A program made the translations under genes and the position numbers. A stretch of 64,000 bases of DNA from Anastrepha obliqua. Lineage: Eukaryota; Arthropoda; Insecta; Diptera; Tephritidae. The stretch is from NCBI RefSeq assembly GCF_027943255.1, contig NC_072893.1, positions 89,349,784 to 89,413,783 of the forward strand. The letters are read 5' to 3'. Shown here piece after piece: positions 23,421 through 34,109 of this stretch; within the stretch, counting starts at the first letter, position 1; every line of letters begins with the position of its first letter. Below the pieces are notes generated by a model. The model ran no database searches. It was not told where the DNA came from and saw only the letters and a program-made list of their open reading frames with translations.

Positions 23421-24565
23421 CGATGTCACACGCGAAAGCTAGAATTTGTGCTGATTTTACCATTAAAGTGGATCACTTTGCTTCACCCCCGTGCTAGTGA
23501 CAAAGCAGGCGGATAGTTGTCCAAAGAGTTTTACACGGTTTTTGCTATTTTAAAGTGTCATTTCCACCATTTCAACTTACAACAACTTCCAATACCGAGG
23601 GCACGCGCGTGCTTTTACGTTGTACAAAAAATTATCAATTTTGAGTAATTCTCTCATGAAAGATGTAACTCTAGCAAACGCACTACTTCTTTAACTCTGA
23701 CACATACATTTTTTTAATTAAAAACGAACCGTTAGGCTCTTTTGCAATAGTTCATATCCAAAGCAAAAATATTGAAAACATTTCCATATGTATTAGTGAG
23801 AAAATTTTGTATGCACAAGTTTCCATCACCCAATTCTTGTAGGTGAAACGCTTTCATAAAATATATGCAATAAGCATGTGAATCAGAGTGTGTCCATATG
23901 TAAATGGCTTCACATGTTTGCGCAAACATTTACAATTGAACTGGGGTACGAGAACACGTGCCCCATTAATTTTTACGCACACCAATACCAACGCGAACGC
24001 ACACGTGTATGTTATACATATCATATGACATAATGCGATATTAAATGTTTTTGCACATAGTCAGGCTCATTTGCTGCTCATAATAATCTTTTTCACAGTT
24101 CGCATAATTGCATATTCACATTCGTAAAGGGTTTTCCAATAGATTTGCTTTAATTTGCCATTTAAATGAGAGAAATTTCGTACAAGATGGGTTAGGTTAG
24201 CTTATTTTACCGTGCATTTCGCCGAATACGGGTTGCGAAGAGACGCACTTAGCCAAAGCAGCAGCATAAGATACTGTCCAACTACTCCTAATTTGATGCG
24301 ACAAAAGCCACTCGAGAAGAAACACATTCACCTAACGAGCATACGCATTAAGCAATGTCTAGCAATGATACCTACCACTGAACCAATGGAGAAGTGGTAT
24401 TACACATTTAGATACCTTTTCAGCGATCTTTCGCCAGATCTATCTCGTCTCCCAAAATCTAGGTGCTCCGACCCTTTTGCTTTTAGTTAGTTCTATGCAG
24501 GCTGATCAACAAGCAAATGAGGGTAGTAATGTTGACTAATAATTTGGCCTGTTGAAGCCCGAGAT
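23421..24565. other. Stretch without a recognised gene
   Basis: A 92-codon plus-strand open frame at 24212-24490 has no motif I recognise and follows a GGGTTAGGTTAG-like sequence. I would not call it a gene. Confidence 0.4.
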
Positions 24566-24769
24566 ATGAGTGAAACCACATTATCATTCGTTTACAATAT
24601 ATTCATCTTTATTTCGAAGCAGAAGAAGGAGATGGTCATGAACCACTTTCAAATCACATTCGCTTTTGCGGCCATCATTCAAACGCTGAAGGCACTCAAA
24701 AAGATGTGCACGCAATAAAAATTCATTTGGCATACACTTCTTTAAGAATTATACGACTTGTTTGTAACA

Positions 24770-25045
24770 TCGGACGGACGGACAAACATAACATTAAAAA
24801 ATGGGCGTGGTTTTATCCGATATCAATAATATTCATGTTGGATTTAAATGAGGTGGAAAGCAGTACATGTACGATGATTGGATGAATTATATAATATTAA
24901 GTCATCTACATGCACGCATTTACACTAAAGTGAGACCATTTCTTCAAAATTTTCCCTCCGTTGTATTCATTTTTTTGCTTCATATTTTGCAGCGAGGGAT
25001 TAATTTTGCTTACCTCAACTGTATCCATTTTCAACCGAAAATCAC
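24770..25045. repeat. Dispersed repeat, copy 2 (partner at 8795)
   Basis: GGACGGACGGACAAAC precedes AAATGGGCGTGGTTTTATCC and ATGTTGGATTTAAATGAGGT, then CATGCACGCATTTACAC and a final TTAATTTTGC. The same order is seen at 8795-9020. Non-coding; class unknown. Confidence 0.5.
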
Positions 25046-25055
25046 TTTAAAGTGA

Positions 25056-25480
25056 TAGGCGCAAAATTATTCAGCCTAACAGCGGCCACCGTAGTCGAAT
25101 GAGTTGGTGCTTGACTTCCATTGGGAAATCGGAGTACGTAAGTTCGAATTACCGTGAAACACCAACATGAAGAGACAGTTTTTTTTTATAGCGGTCGCTC
25201 TTCGGCAGGCAATAGCAAACCTCCGAGCGTATTTCTGTCATGAAATAAGGTGCAAGCGCCAATTATAAAATATATGAGTATACGTATATATCGGAAGATG
25301 TATAATTTTTGCAATTGGCGCCTTACGTCAATCTTATTTGACACTTGTGAACTAGACAGACATGCAATTTAGTGCTTAAAGATAAAAAAAAAAGATTTCC
25401 AACACTCAAAATTATTTTCTTATTATTAATTATCTTATTATTGAAAAACGAAATTGGATGATTAATTTTGCTCACACTTT
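25056..25480. mobile_element. MITE family A copy split by a SINE
   Basis: The left end AGGCGCAAAATTATTCAGCC, interrupted at about 25080, resumes at about 25290 with TATCGGAAGATGTATAATTT, then TTGGCGCCTTACGTCAATC, TTGTGAACTAGACAG and the right end GGATGATTAATTTTGC. These parts match 63011-63176 in order once the SINE is removed. Confidence 0.65.
25082..25288 (+). mobile_element. SINE copy with internal deletion, inside MITE A
   Basis: The head CACCGTAGTCGAATGAGTTGG (A-box-like) is followed by AGTTCGAATTACC (B-box-like), AGCGGTCGCTCTTCGGCAGG, CCTCCGAGCGTATTTCTGTC and ATGAAATAAGG. It then jumps directly to GCGCCAATTATAAAATATAT, losing the central third. The tail is TA-rich. Confidence 0.8.
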
Positions 25481-25566
25481 TCTCGTTACACAACTTTTTG
25501 TAACATCAAAGTGATTAGGAAATTATTATGTCAGTTTTCTTTTTTATCTGGAAAGGACTTTTCAAT

Positions 25567-25892
25567 CGCTTCTTAGTCCAAACTAGCTCTTGTTCGCCAC
25601 AGAGATTCTCCATAAGATTTCAAGTCTCACATTATTAGCGTTGTTGATGCTGGTAGCCAAATAAGCGAAGTCCTCTACTATATAAAAATTAACATCGTCA
25701 ACAGCCACATAGCTGCCGAAGCGCAAATGCCCTAGTTTTTTATATGTAGACAGAAGACACTACGTTTTGTCCTCGTTCACCAACACCCCTTCTCTTAGCT
25801 TCGTTATCCAGTTTAGCGGTGCAGCTGTAGACGTCGAAGAAAATTTGTGGCACAGTAACCACTAAATGCCGTTTTGATACCTAACACCTTCT
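25567..25892 (-). pseudogene. LINE L1x fragment, reverse transcriptase downstream region
   Basis: The minus strand gives pieces matching LREGVLVNEDKT, then YVAVDDVNFYIVEDFAYLAT, NNANNVRLEIL. This is the stretch just before the region preserved at 33136-33480 (FEVVRDFVYLGTSFNTDNN). It is strongly decayed. It lies on the wrong side of the C-terminal fragment at 25893 for a single collinear copy. Confidence 0.6.
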
Positions 25893-26155
25893 TCTTCTTC
25901 TTTATTGGCGAAATAACCACCTAAACGATTTTGGCTGAATTCAATAAAGTGCGCTAGTCGCATCTTTCATGTGGTAACCGACGCCAATTAAAAATGCCAA
26001 GTTAATCCCAGTCCTTCTCCACTTGGTCTTTTAAACGCTCTTCCTCTACTTTCTCCCTCGAATAGAATACTTTCGTAGCCACAGCGTTTGTGCTGGTAAA
26101 TCTTAATTCGCTGCACTATGCGCATGGCTGCGTACAGTTCATATACCAGCTAATA
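25893..26155 (-). mobile_element. LINE L1x 3' end, decayed copy
   Basis: The tail TTCTTCTTCTTTATTGGCGA at the left is followed by the 3' end block TAACCACCTAAACGATTTTGG, a decayed version of the L1x terminus at 11941. It continues into coding sequence equivalent to the DQVEKDL and IKIQRLRW regions (ACTTGGTC, AATCTTAATTCGCTGCAC). The minus-strand A/GAA-rich tail confirms the orientation. Confidence 0.7.
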
Positions 26156-26807
26156 AAGCTGTCCCAATGTGACCTAATAGAGCCGTCCCATCGCGGCAAC
26201 GCATTTGACTATTGAGACGCATAAAAAGTACCGTGGTGCCACAATGAAAGTATTGCCGCATATAAACAAAAACAAATATAATTTCTTGTCGTGAAAGCAA
26301 ATATTGTATTTCGTTGCGTATAAACAAGTTTGTGCTCATTATGAAATGTATTATAAAATTAACGCTTACTGAAGCGAAAGAGGGTTTTAATGTAACTTAT
26401 GGTGGTACTCTTAGTAGTCGGTGGGTGTAACCTGAACTTCGCGATCGGGACGCACATTCATTTTTTAGGACAACTTGGTTAAACTATGCCTTTTCTCTGG
26501 CTGAACTGAATTGACTGACTCATTTAAACAGCATTTATTGTCTGAATTTAATCTGATATTTTATAATGATGATATAATTTTGGCGATACAAAATTGTTCT
26601 TCTTTAAACAGTTGTCATTTTCGCTGCACTTGTACGGCAAAAGTAAAAAGTTGCCAGTTTACATACTTATGTGGATTCCGGCATGGTGTACGATACGTAC
26701 ATTTGTGGCGCCTTTTACTCAAATAAATATAATTTCAGTTATTTTAATTTTTTGACGCAACGGATCCATTGTGACGGTCCTATACAACACATAATACCAA
26801 ATCCACG
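26156..26807. other. Stretch without a recognised gene
   Basis: Motif-free small open frames only. Confidence 0.4.
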
Positions 26808-27424
26808 TACAGTGGCTCACATAAGTATTTTGCATGTGATGATGACTAAGTAAATCTTAGAATTGCGATATTTTTCATAATTTATTTATTAATTATTTCA
26901 AAAGTAAAATAATTAATTAGAAATGACTACGGCATAAATATATAAGAAAACCTTAAAAAATAATTGTGATTTTTCATAATTTTATAAATTTAATAATGCA
27001 CAAAAATTAGAATTCATTGCTCGCAAAAGTATTTTGCTTTTGACTAGTTACTATCTTATATAATAATAGTATAATATTTCGCATGATAACCAATATTTTG
27101 CATTCGAAGCAGATTCTACCAACTTTCAACAAAATTCAGCTGGCATTTTTCCCCATTTCTGGAGCCAAACACTCTTTAAAATTTTGTATTTCCGGACTAG
27201 AATTTATGTTAGAACTTTACTGAGGTGTTTCTAAGTGCTTTGTGTTGAAAAGTGTAAGCATTTTAACATCATATTCCGTTTGTGGACTTAAGGTTTTTGA
27301 TTCGCAGCTCCTCATTTGACTTCCGCCTTACCATTCGATGATCAGCCGATCCAAAAAAGTTAAACTTGTGCTTGAAATCGGCAGATACATTTGATATTTA
27401 TACATCCCATATCGGCAGCATGAG

Positions 27425-27975
27425 AACTATCGATATTAATAACTAGAGCTTGTCAGTTCAAAATGGCAAACTGTGTTGGCATTTCTGTTCAGTAATGAAA
27501 CGTTTAACGTCTGAACAACGCTTCCAAATTGTGGAAATTTGCTTTGAACAAAAAATAAATCTATTCGCGAAGTTTATAGAGCGAAGTGTGGAAGATTACG
27601 CCAAAATGTCGATTCATCCTCGTTTTCAACTTGTTGGTGTTAGTCCTTCGACCACGTGGAAAATTTTACGCAAGGATCTTGGCTTACGTGCTTATAAAAT
27701 ACAGCTCGTGCAAGAATTGAAGCCAATTGACCATATTTTGCGTCACATTTCCGCTGATTGGGCTCATTTAGATGTATTACGAGTATTCAGATTTATTGGG
27801 AAAAATAGTACAATACAATATTTGACTAATTCGTAGCCGTAGCGGACATATGCCGGATATTATATTCAAAAATAAATGCCATGAAATTATCTACCAGATT
27901 ATAATAAAAACAAATTCATTCGAATATTATTTCTGTTTTGAGTTATAATTTTAAGTTCTCAAGCTCAAAAAAATA
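27425..27975 (+). pseudogene. Mariner-like element, family M1, internally deleted
   Basis: The leader AACTATCGATATTAATAACT and CAGTTCAAAATGGCAAACTG match the 6917 and 60758 copies. The 128-codon frame 27450-27836 includes KRLTSEQRFQIVEICFEQKI, then VGVSPSTTWKILRKDLGL, RAYKIQLVQELKPIDHILR and a broken end. This is the N-terminal helix-turn-helix half up to the linker before the first aspartate. It then jumps to the 3' end (GCGGACATATGCCGGATATT, TTATCTACCAGATTATAATA). The terminal repeats are decayed. Nested in the Tc1-like element. Confidence 0.8.
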
Positions 27976-28221
27976 CTCATTATATGGGGGCTTACGCGAT
28001 TTTTTTAATATTTGGCATGGTTCTCTGATTGTCAGGAACATTGGTCCACCACAGTATGTTATATTTTCTAAATTACATCAATCTTTACACCGTTTAACTA
28101 CGCTTCCCATCGTTTGGCGACAATTTGAGGAAATAAAAGAATTTTTTCCAGCCGTAGTTAATTTTATACCATAATTTGGCCTTTTCAATATGCACAGTAC
28201 CTCAATTACAAATGAAATGAA

Positions 28222-28262
28222 TTCAAATATAATGTATATATATATATATATATATATATCTA
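28222..28262. repeat. (AT)n microsatellite
   Basis: An uninterrupted TA run of about 26 bases with a TATATATC border. Confidence 0.9.
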
Positions 28263-28309
28263 TTTTCCTTTAACTCCTTGTAGAGCAAAGGGTGTCAACA
28301 ATTCTATAA

Positions 28310-28875
28310 CCCCCAACTAGCTCCATGAAAAGCCAAGAGTTGCTATTTCAAATTCGGTTGATCTTTGCCAGGTTCTACGAGGTCTTCCAACTGAACGTCC
28401 TACTTATTGTATGACCAATCCTTCTCCGCACTTCGCAGGCAATTTCAACCTGATTGTAACTCGGAGTTGCTTATTTTATGGGGCTAGAAGATTCGTAGTA
28501 TGCGTCGAAGGCAGCGGTTGTTGAAAATTTGAAAGCGTTTTGTGATTGTCACTGTAACCTTCCAAGTAGTGCACCAATATAGCAACACAGATTTAACGCC
28601 TGCATGAAATATTTTCAGTTTGTTACCGTCGCTTATGAGGTTGTTGTGCCGAGGCGCGAGAATACCAAATGCAGACTTTGCTTTGCATACTCTTTGTTAA
28701 ACATCCATGTCAGAGCCTCCACTTGCGTCGACAATACTCCCGATGTAGCAAAACTTCCTATCGACGTCCTATGTCTCAGAGGTAGTACTGCTGGGATGCA
28801 AGGTTTTTTTAGTTGGATTGACGTTGATTTTAAGTCTAGTCGAACGAAGTTGCTGTTGCACGGACGTTGTTATTC
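28310..28875 (-). pseudogene. LINE C-terminal fragment, third family, frameshifted
   Basis: On the minus strand, broken frames give NSNFVRLDLKSTSIQLKK, then DVDRKFCYIGSIVDASGGSD (post-palm YLGSIV motif), a SMQSKVCIWYSRASAQQPHK-like block, FNNRCLRRILRI-like sequence and VRRRIGHT. This is the order expected from palm to C-terminus in endonuclease-type LINEs. Its YIGSIVDASGG motif separates it from L1x. Many frameshifts. Confidence 0.6.
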
Positions 28876-29261
28876 GAATATATATTAGGTAAAAATATAT
28901 AAACCATAGACTCTATTTCAAGTAGCAGTTTCAAAAACCATAAGGAAAATATTTGTGTGATTATTTAAAGGTACATTGTTTCCGTTCGCTGGGTACCCAA
29001 TTTCTTTAGGAATTGGTCAACAGCAAAAATACGCATTTAAGAAATTGAATTGGTCTACTTAATACGTAATACCTTTAAAATTTTTACCATACAAGGCACT
29101 ATGCAAAATACTTCTGGGAGCCACTGTATGTGCCATATTTGATGGCATATGTGCACTCTGTACATTGTGCTCGGGCAGAACTTGTAGAAAGTTATACTCG
29201 AATGAAGCCAAAGTAGTCATATGCTTTCCTTTTAGCTTTAGTAGTTAGCATAAAGCCCCAG

Positions 29262-29621
29262 TTAGAGGTGCCATAACCATAACCATGTAAATCTACTGAT
29301 CGAACCAACCTATGAGCGACACTGTAATCGATTGAGTTTTGGTTTTCCGTCGTAACCATAACCAGCTGATTGTTGATTTACTGCATTGTGGTATTTAAAG
29401 CCGTAATATTAATGAATAAATTACTAATCTCCTCATCACTGCTTATGTTGTTATATTTTCTTTAGTTTATGCACTTTCGATGTAAAAAAATAAATGACAA
29501 TGTATGTATAATAAATATCTGCTGCTTATGGCTATGGCACCTATAATAGGTGGCAGTAAATAAATATCGCTATGGTTAAAACTGCAGTTACGGTTAAGGC
29601 GCTGTGGTATGGCACCTCTAA
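29262..29621. mobile_element. 360-bp MITE, family B
   Basis: The left end TTAGAGGTGCCATAACCATA and the right end GGTATGGCACCTCTAA are inverted repeats (about 13 identical outer bases, then similarity). Subterminal ATAACCATAACC, GTAACCATAACCAGC and, inverted, GGTTAAAACTGCAGTTACGGTTAAGG suggest repeated binding sites. No open frame. The outer TTA/TAA would fit a 3-bp TWA target duplication, as in PIF/Harbinger elements, but since it may also be part of the terminal repeat, this is inference. Confidence 0.7.
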
Positions 29622-31098
29622 TTTAACCTTTGGTTTCTATGCCGATTAGCACTGAATCTGCAACTACCCATGAGCGCCATCTATAACTATCAAATTTTAA
29701 TGTTGTGAATCCAAAAACATGTTTCCTAATATCGCTGAAGTTAGTGATTCTCTAACGAGGAACCCTATACGCACGTAGATATATGCTTACGTTTTCCACC
29801 ATTGAACATAAAATGCATAATTATATCTTTTATGCGGCGCGTATAGTCTGCTGTGCTTCGGAGTTGCGTAAAGTACCGTTGTATTTATGTATGTTAATAC
29901 TCAACAATTCTCAACATTCCCACTGCTTGCCGTTTTTTTTTTTTCAACCACTTTCAGTGGGCTCTTTCAACGTTAAAAGCACCAATTAAATTATCCTCTT
30001 TAGAAGATAATGAAGTTGAGTGGCTCGAAATAATTTACTTCTCGCTAGTAACAGCAACATGCATGAGTGCTTATGTATATGTGTACGAGTATATACAAAA
30101 TTACAATGCCAAAGGTGAAATACGCCTCTCGCACTTCACGCACTGAATTAATGATGTCTTGGCCTTTCTCAAACGCTTTATAAATTTACTCTACACTTTC
30201 ACTTTATGATATTTATGCCTGGAATTAATCACTTTGTCCGAAAGCAACAGAGAAATGTGGGCGCCTAAGCCAATTAAAGGGGTTCACCTCTAATTTATTT
30301 AAATCTATTCAGCTATTAGGATCCAGCGTAGAAAAATAATATGAGTGTAAATGTTGAATTTATTCGAAATGGCTATTTTCTTTTATCTAAGTGATGTTTT
30401 TTAAACAGGCAACAGGAATATTTTCGGTTTTTGAAGGAAGACACATTGCGGCCTAGGCCCGATCTACAATCATACGCATTTATGCTGTACTCATACACAC
30501 ACAAGCATAGAAGTGTTTGACGAAGAGTATTTGGCAATCAATGTGAGCTTGTCTGCTTGTGAAATATAATATTTTGAAAATTAATCGTATTATAATATAA
30601 AGGCAAATTGAATGACATTTCATTTACTCCCTTATTCTGTGCACTTGGCAAATTCAAAATCTTGTTTATTTATCAAAAATTATTATTTATCAAAAATTCG
30701 TTATCCTGTGTCGTAAACAAAAAGCTGCCAAATGCTTTTGACACATAAAAAATTTGTTTTATGATTTGATTATTATTGAATGACACGTAATCAGTTTGTG
30801 AAAATGAAAGCAAATATTTGATTTTTATTGTTATTATTAAACGAAGAGAAAATTTACGAAAATCAATATCGTGCGCTTTATTTAAGAAGTTTGCGGGACT
30901 CGAATGAACCATTTTTGCTGAGTGATAACGTGCAAAAATTGCGTTTATGCACAATATTCAGTTGACGGGCGAAATATTCCGACGTCTAATTGACGCATGA
31001 TAAAAAAATTCATTGATGATAATAATTAAGTGCTATCACGCCGATTACTGGGCACATAGAACCAGAACCCAAACAAAACATTGCATTGCTTATAACTA
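29622..31098. other. Stretch without a recognised gene
   Basis: AT-rich. A 93-codon minus-strand frame at 30673-30954 has no known motif. Confidence 0.4.
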
Positions 31099-31362
31099 TA
31101 AAGCTAAATACACACCAGGCAACCGCTGCAGCAACTCGGCCATGTTGAAGCAACCGTTGCCTCGTGTGTAGCTGTGTTGCCAAATGATTTTCGTGTTGCT
31201 GCAACCGTTGCCTGAAATATCAAATAAATTTGATCTTTGGGATAGTTTGCTGCAACCGTTGCTTCGTGTGTATCATTGTTTACTGCTTTCACTCGTTCAG
31301 TTCGTTGAACACAAGCAAAGAAGAAGGTTCGTGCGGAGTAAAATAAAGTGAAAAAGGAAAAA

Positions 31363-31530
31363 ATGGCAATTGAAAATAATGAAAATTATGTTAATTTTAT
31401 TAACGAATATAAAAATTTGAGAGAGCTGTGGGATATATGTAAGTAGTGAAAAATATAAAAATAAAAATTTTAGAAAAAAAGCATACGAACAATTAAAAAA
31501 TGAATACAATAAAATTGATAAAAATTTCAA
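31363..31530 (+). pseudogene. MADF-domain partner protein remnant of Harbinger
   Basis: From ATG 31363 the frame reads MAIENNENYVNFINEYKNLR then ELWDI, the start of a MADF domain (Y..LW). A stop follows. A GTAAGT at about 31440 and a TTTTAG at about 31473 could bound a small intron, or the break may be decay. In-frame sequence resumes as KAYEQLKNEYNKIDKNF, the next MADF segment, then is cut at the deletion junction. PIF/Harbinger elements normally carry such a DNA-binding second gene. Confidence 0.65.
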
Positions 31531-31536
31531 GTCCCC

Positions 31537-31881
31537 AAAAGCGTTTCCTGTTGCAAGATACCGCAAAGTTATATCCAGTCTCATTCCTGCTGATATTGCC
31601 TCTCTCATTTTGGTATCTTGTTTCGTTATTTTGCCCTTTACGAAGTCCAACAATTTTCTAAACAGGGCTTCGTCCATCCTCATGTAATTTTTATAGTCCG
31701 CTGGCTCATTTTCCTTCAGTTCTTTCAGCAGCCTCTCGTTCGAAAATTCGATTTTTTTAAAAGCCAATTTTTGGACCAGATTTTTTTTCTCTTCTTTTGT
31801 TGCATCTCTTCTTCCTCATTTTCGTACAAAAGTTCGTCAATTATAATAAGAGAAATAATTTTACGCATTTCGTCGATCATT
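31537..31881 (-). pseudogene. Harbinger transposase, N-terminal part only
   Basis: The minus-strand start near 31881 (MIDEMRKIISLIIIDELLYE) continues, after a small frameshift, into ERLLKELKENEPADYKNYMR, MDEALFRKLLDFVKGKITKQ, DTKMREAISAGMRLDITLRY and LATGNAFGDLKF. This is the helical N-terminus that precedes the DDE nuclease in Harbinger transposases. At about 31537 the coding sequence ends abruptly and the frame runs into the opposite gene, so the whole DDE domain is missing. Confidence 0.8.
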
Positions 31882-32042
31882 TAAAAAATTTAATTTTACG
31901 TATCTTCCGCTTGTACCTTTCCTGCACCACAGTTATACACAATACTGAGATTGAGGCAACGGTCGCAACGTGTTTCTTAAACAAAGGCAACACGTTGCTG
32001 CAACGGTTGCTTCAACGGTTGCCTGGTGTGTATTTAGCTTAA

Positions 32043-32835
32043 GGGTTGTGACATCATTAAACTTCTTGAGACACTGCTCTTACCAAAACTGTGCAGGCAC
32101 AACAACTTCGACTTATTCTTGAGCCAGTCGTCTCTTTCCAAATATGTGTGGACAGTAAGAAGAAAAAAACGTACCAGTTCGATAGCGAATATTTGTATGT
32201 ATGTATATATATTTAAAGAGAACTGTTTTTCATATAAATATGTCTGAGTTTTGATCCAGATTTTTAAGGATACTCGGCATTGAAAGCACTTGCTAATATT
32301 ACTCCACCTTCAATTATGTTGAGCACTCCCTTAATTATTATTAATTAATGTTGAAATAGGAAAGCATTCACAGCATTAATGTCAAAGCAGTAAGAATTGT
32401 ATATGACCAATCTAATTCATAAGAGCTTTGCATTACCTATATTATTTCCAAGGCTCATAGATTTACCACGTTTGGCCTTCAGCTTTAGTGAAAACCGAAA
32501 TTGAGCGAATACTTTCGGCTACGTGTCATTGGGTGCTCGCCAGCAGAATTCTGCCTGTTCATTTCACACGTATTCATGCACTCCTCCAATAAGTCCTGGT
32601 TTAGATGGCAACGAAGCAACATGAATGGAGATTATAATGATTTTTTTCGTACACCAACAACATAATCTCAGTTTTTTTTATTTAACAAACCGCTCTCATG
32701 ACCCCAGTGACGTCAGCTGATCGGCTTATTCTTTCGCGACGTGCAAGTTAACGATCTGATATTGGTTACACAGTCTGAACTTTTTTCACCATGATTATTT
32801 GCCATAATGTGGTCAAAAGCCCTACTTCACTAAAG
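32043..32835. other. Stretch without a recognised gene
   Basis: AT-rich sequence with TATGTATGTATA near 32195. No motif. Confidence 0.4.
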
Positions 32836-33485
32836 TGCGATAACCGCTTACGCGATTTTGGCCGAGTTTAACAAAGCGCGCCAGTCGTTTCTTTCTCGTG
32901 CTAAACGACGCCAATTGAACACACCAAGTGAAGCCAAGTCTTTCTCCACCTAAATTTTCCAACGCAGAAGAGGCCTTCCTCTTCCTTTGCTACCACCAGC
33001 TGGTACCGCACCGAATACTTTCAGAGCCAGAGCGTTTGTATCCATTCGAACGACATGACCCAGCCAACGTAGCCGCTGAATCTTTATTCCCTGCCCTATT
33101 TCTATGTCGCCATAAACCTCATACAGCTCATTGTTTCATCGCCTGCGATACTCGCCGTCTCCAACGTGCAAAGGTCCAAAAATTTTCCACAGAATACTTC
33201 TCTCAAACACTGCAAGAGACGCCTCATCGGATATAGTCATCGTCCAAGCTTCTGCGCCATACGTTAGGATGGACAGGATGGCAGCCTTATAAAGTGTTAT
33301 TCTTGTTCTTCGAGAGAGTAGTTTACTACTCAATTGACTACTTAGTCCAAAGTAGCACTTGGTGGCAAGATAGATTCTGCGTTGGATTTCAAGGCTGACA
33401 TTGTTATCTGTGTTAAAGCTGGTTCCTAGATAAACGAAGTCTCTTACAACTTCGAAAGCATAACTGTCAACCGTCACCACCGTCT
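32836..33485 (-). mobile_element. LINE L1x 3' portion, second-best copy
   Basis: The minus-strand frame 33480-33136 reads VDSYAFEVVRDFVYLGTSFN, EIQRRIYLATKCYFGLSSQL, SRRTRITLYKAAILSILTYG, AEAWTMTISDEASLAVFERS and WKIFGPLHVGDGEYRRR. Frame-broken sequence to 32836 matches the C-terminus and 3' end at 11943 onward. It lacks the last few bases (the GCGCCAATTA block), so the tail is truncated. It overlaps the 12-kb copy and extends further upstream. Confidence 0.85.
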
Positions 33486-33550
33486 TATAAAAAAATTGTG
33501 CCTGAGCGATTAAGTTCCGCGGCTCGCATGCTGCTATTAATAGCTCTTAA

Positions 33551-33635
33551 TTCCGCAGCTGTAGTCGAATGGGCTTATGCGTGACCATCATTCGGTATGG
33601 TTCCTTACAGGTTCCCTGTACTCGAAACCGCGATT
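33551..33635 (+). mobile_element. SINE head fragment
   Basis: CAGCTGTAGTCGAATGGGCT, then GCGTGACCATCATTCGG, AGGTTCCCTGTACTCGAAAC: the tRNA-related head with a degraded B-box. The body and tail are absent. Confidence 0.6.
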
Positions 33636-33639
33636 ACTT

Positions 33640-34109
33640 AGCACATTACTTACAATTAATAAAAAATATAAGAAAAAACTGGGGAAAGGTGTTTTTCAGA
33701 AATCACAAAAAAATATTTTACCACAAATTTTTAATAAAAAATACTATTTTGTCCTTAAAAAATTAAAAAAACAAAATAATGAAAATTTTAATATAAATGG
33801 AACCGAAGCTATTTCAACTTAAAAAACTCTATACATTAACTTTCAACAATGAAGTATTCTAAGAAATAGGTGATGCGATTCACAAAATATTAATGTATTT
33901 TATTCAATAGCAATGCAAGCGATCTTAACTCCTCGAGTTGTAAATCAAGAAGAAGGAGAGGTTAAACATAGAATATAGATAACGATGGAAAATGTAGTGA
34001 CAATAGTAATGAAAACTTAAAGAGTAAAGATTATAAGCACAGTGTTTCTAATGGCCAAAATAAGTTGAACATTACTAAATATTTTCAAACTTTTTTATCA
34101 AATAACCCC
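33640..34109. other. Stretch without a recognised gene
   Basis: Very AT-rich; no motif. Confidence 0.4.

Larger units (their letters stand above)
26810..29126. mobile_element. Tc1-like inverted-repeat element hosting later insertions
   Basis: The left end CAGTGGCTCACATAAGTATT (running to TTGCAT) and the right end ATGCAAAATACTTCTGGGAG (running to CCACTG) are inverted copies of each other, about 25 of 28 positions, each flanked by TA (26808-26809, 29127-29128). CAGTGGC-type ends with TA duplication are typical of Tc1-like elements. No Tc1 transposase remains. Instead the interior holds a mariner (27425) and a LINE piece (28310), so about 1.2 kb of original sequence is left. Confidence 0.65.
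31102..32039. mobile_element. PIF/Harbinger DNA transposon, deletion derivative
   Basis: The ends AGCTAAATACACACCAGGCA (left) and its inverted copy TGCCTGGTGTGTATTTAGCT (right) are flanked by TAA on both sides (31099-31101, 32040-32042), the 3-bp TWA duplication typical of PIF/Harbinger. Just inside each end lie several copies of GCAACCGTTGC (or its complement GCAACGGTTGC), likely transposase-binding repeats. Remnants of both usual Harbinger genes are present in convergent orientation: a transposase on minus and a MADF/Myb-like partner on plus. A deletion near 31530 joins the two gene ends, so neither is complete. Confidence 0.88.

Noticed and set aside
24212..24490. 92-codon plus-strand open frame
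   Set aside because: No motif, no splice context, and surrounded by repeats; insufficient support for a gene.
31010..31292. Open frames rich in QQH/ATVAA-type repeats on minus
   Set aside because: They are translations of the repeated GCAACCGTTGC subterminal sites of the Harbinger element, not a protein.
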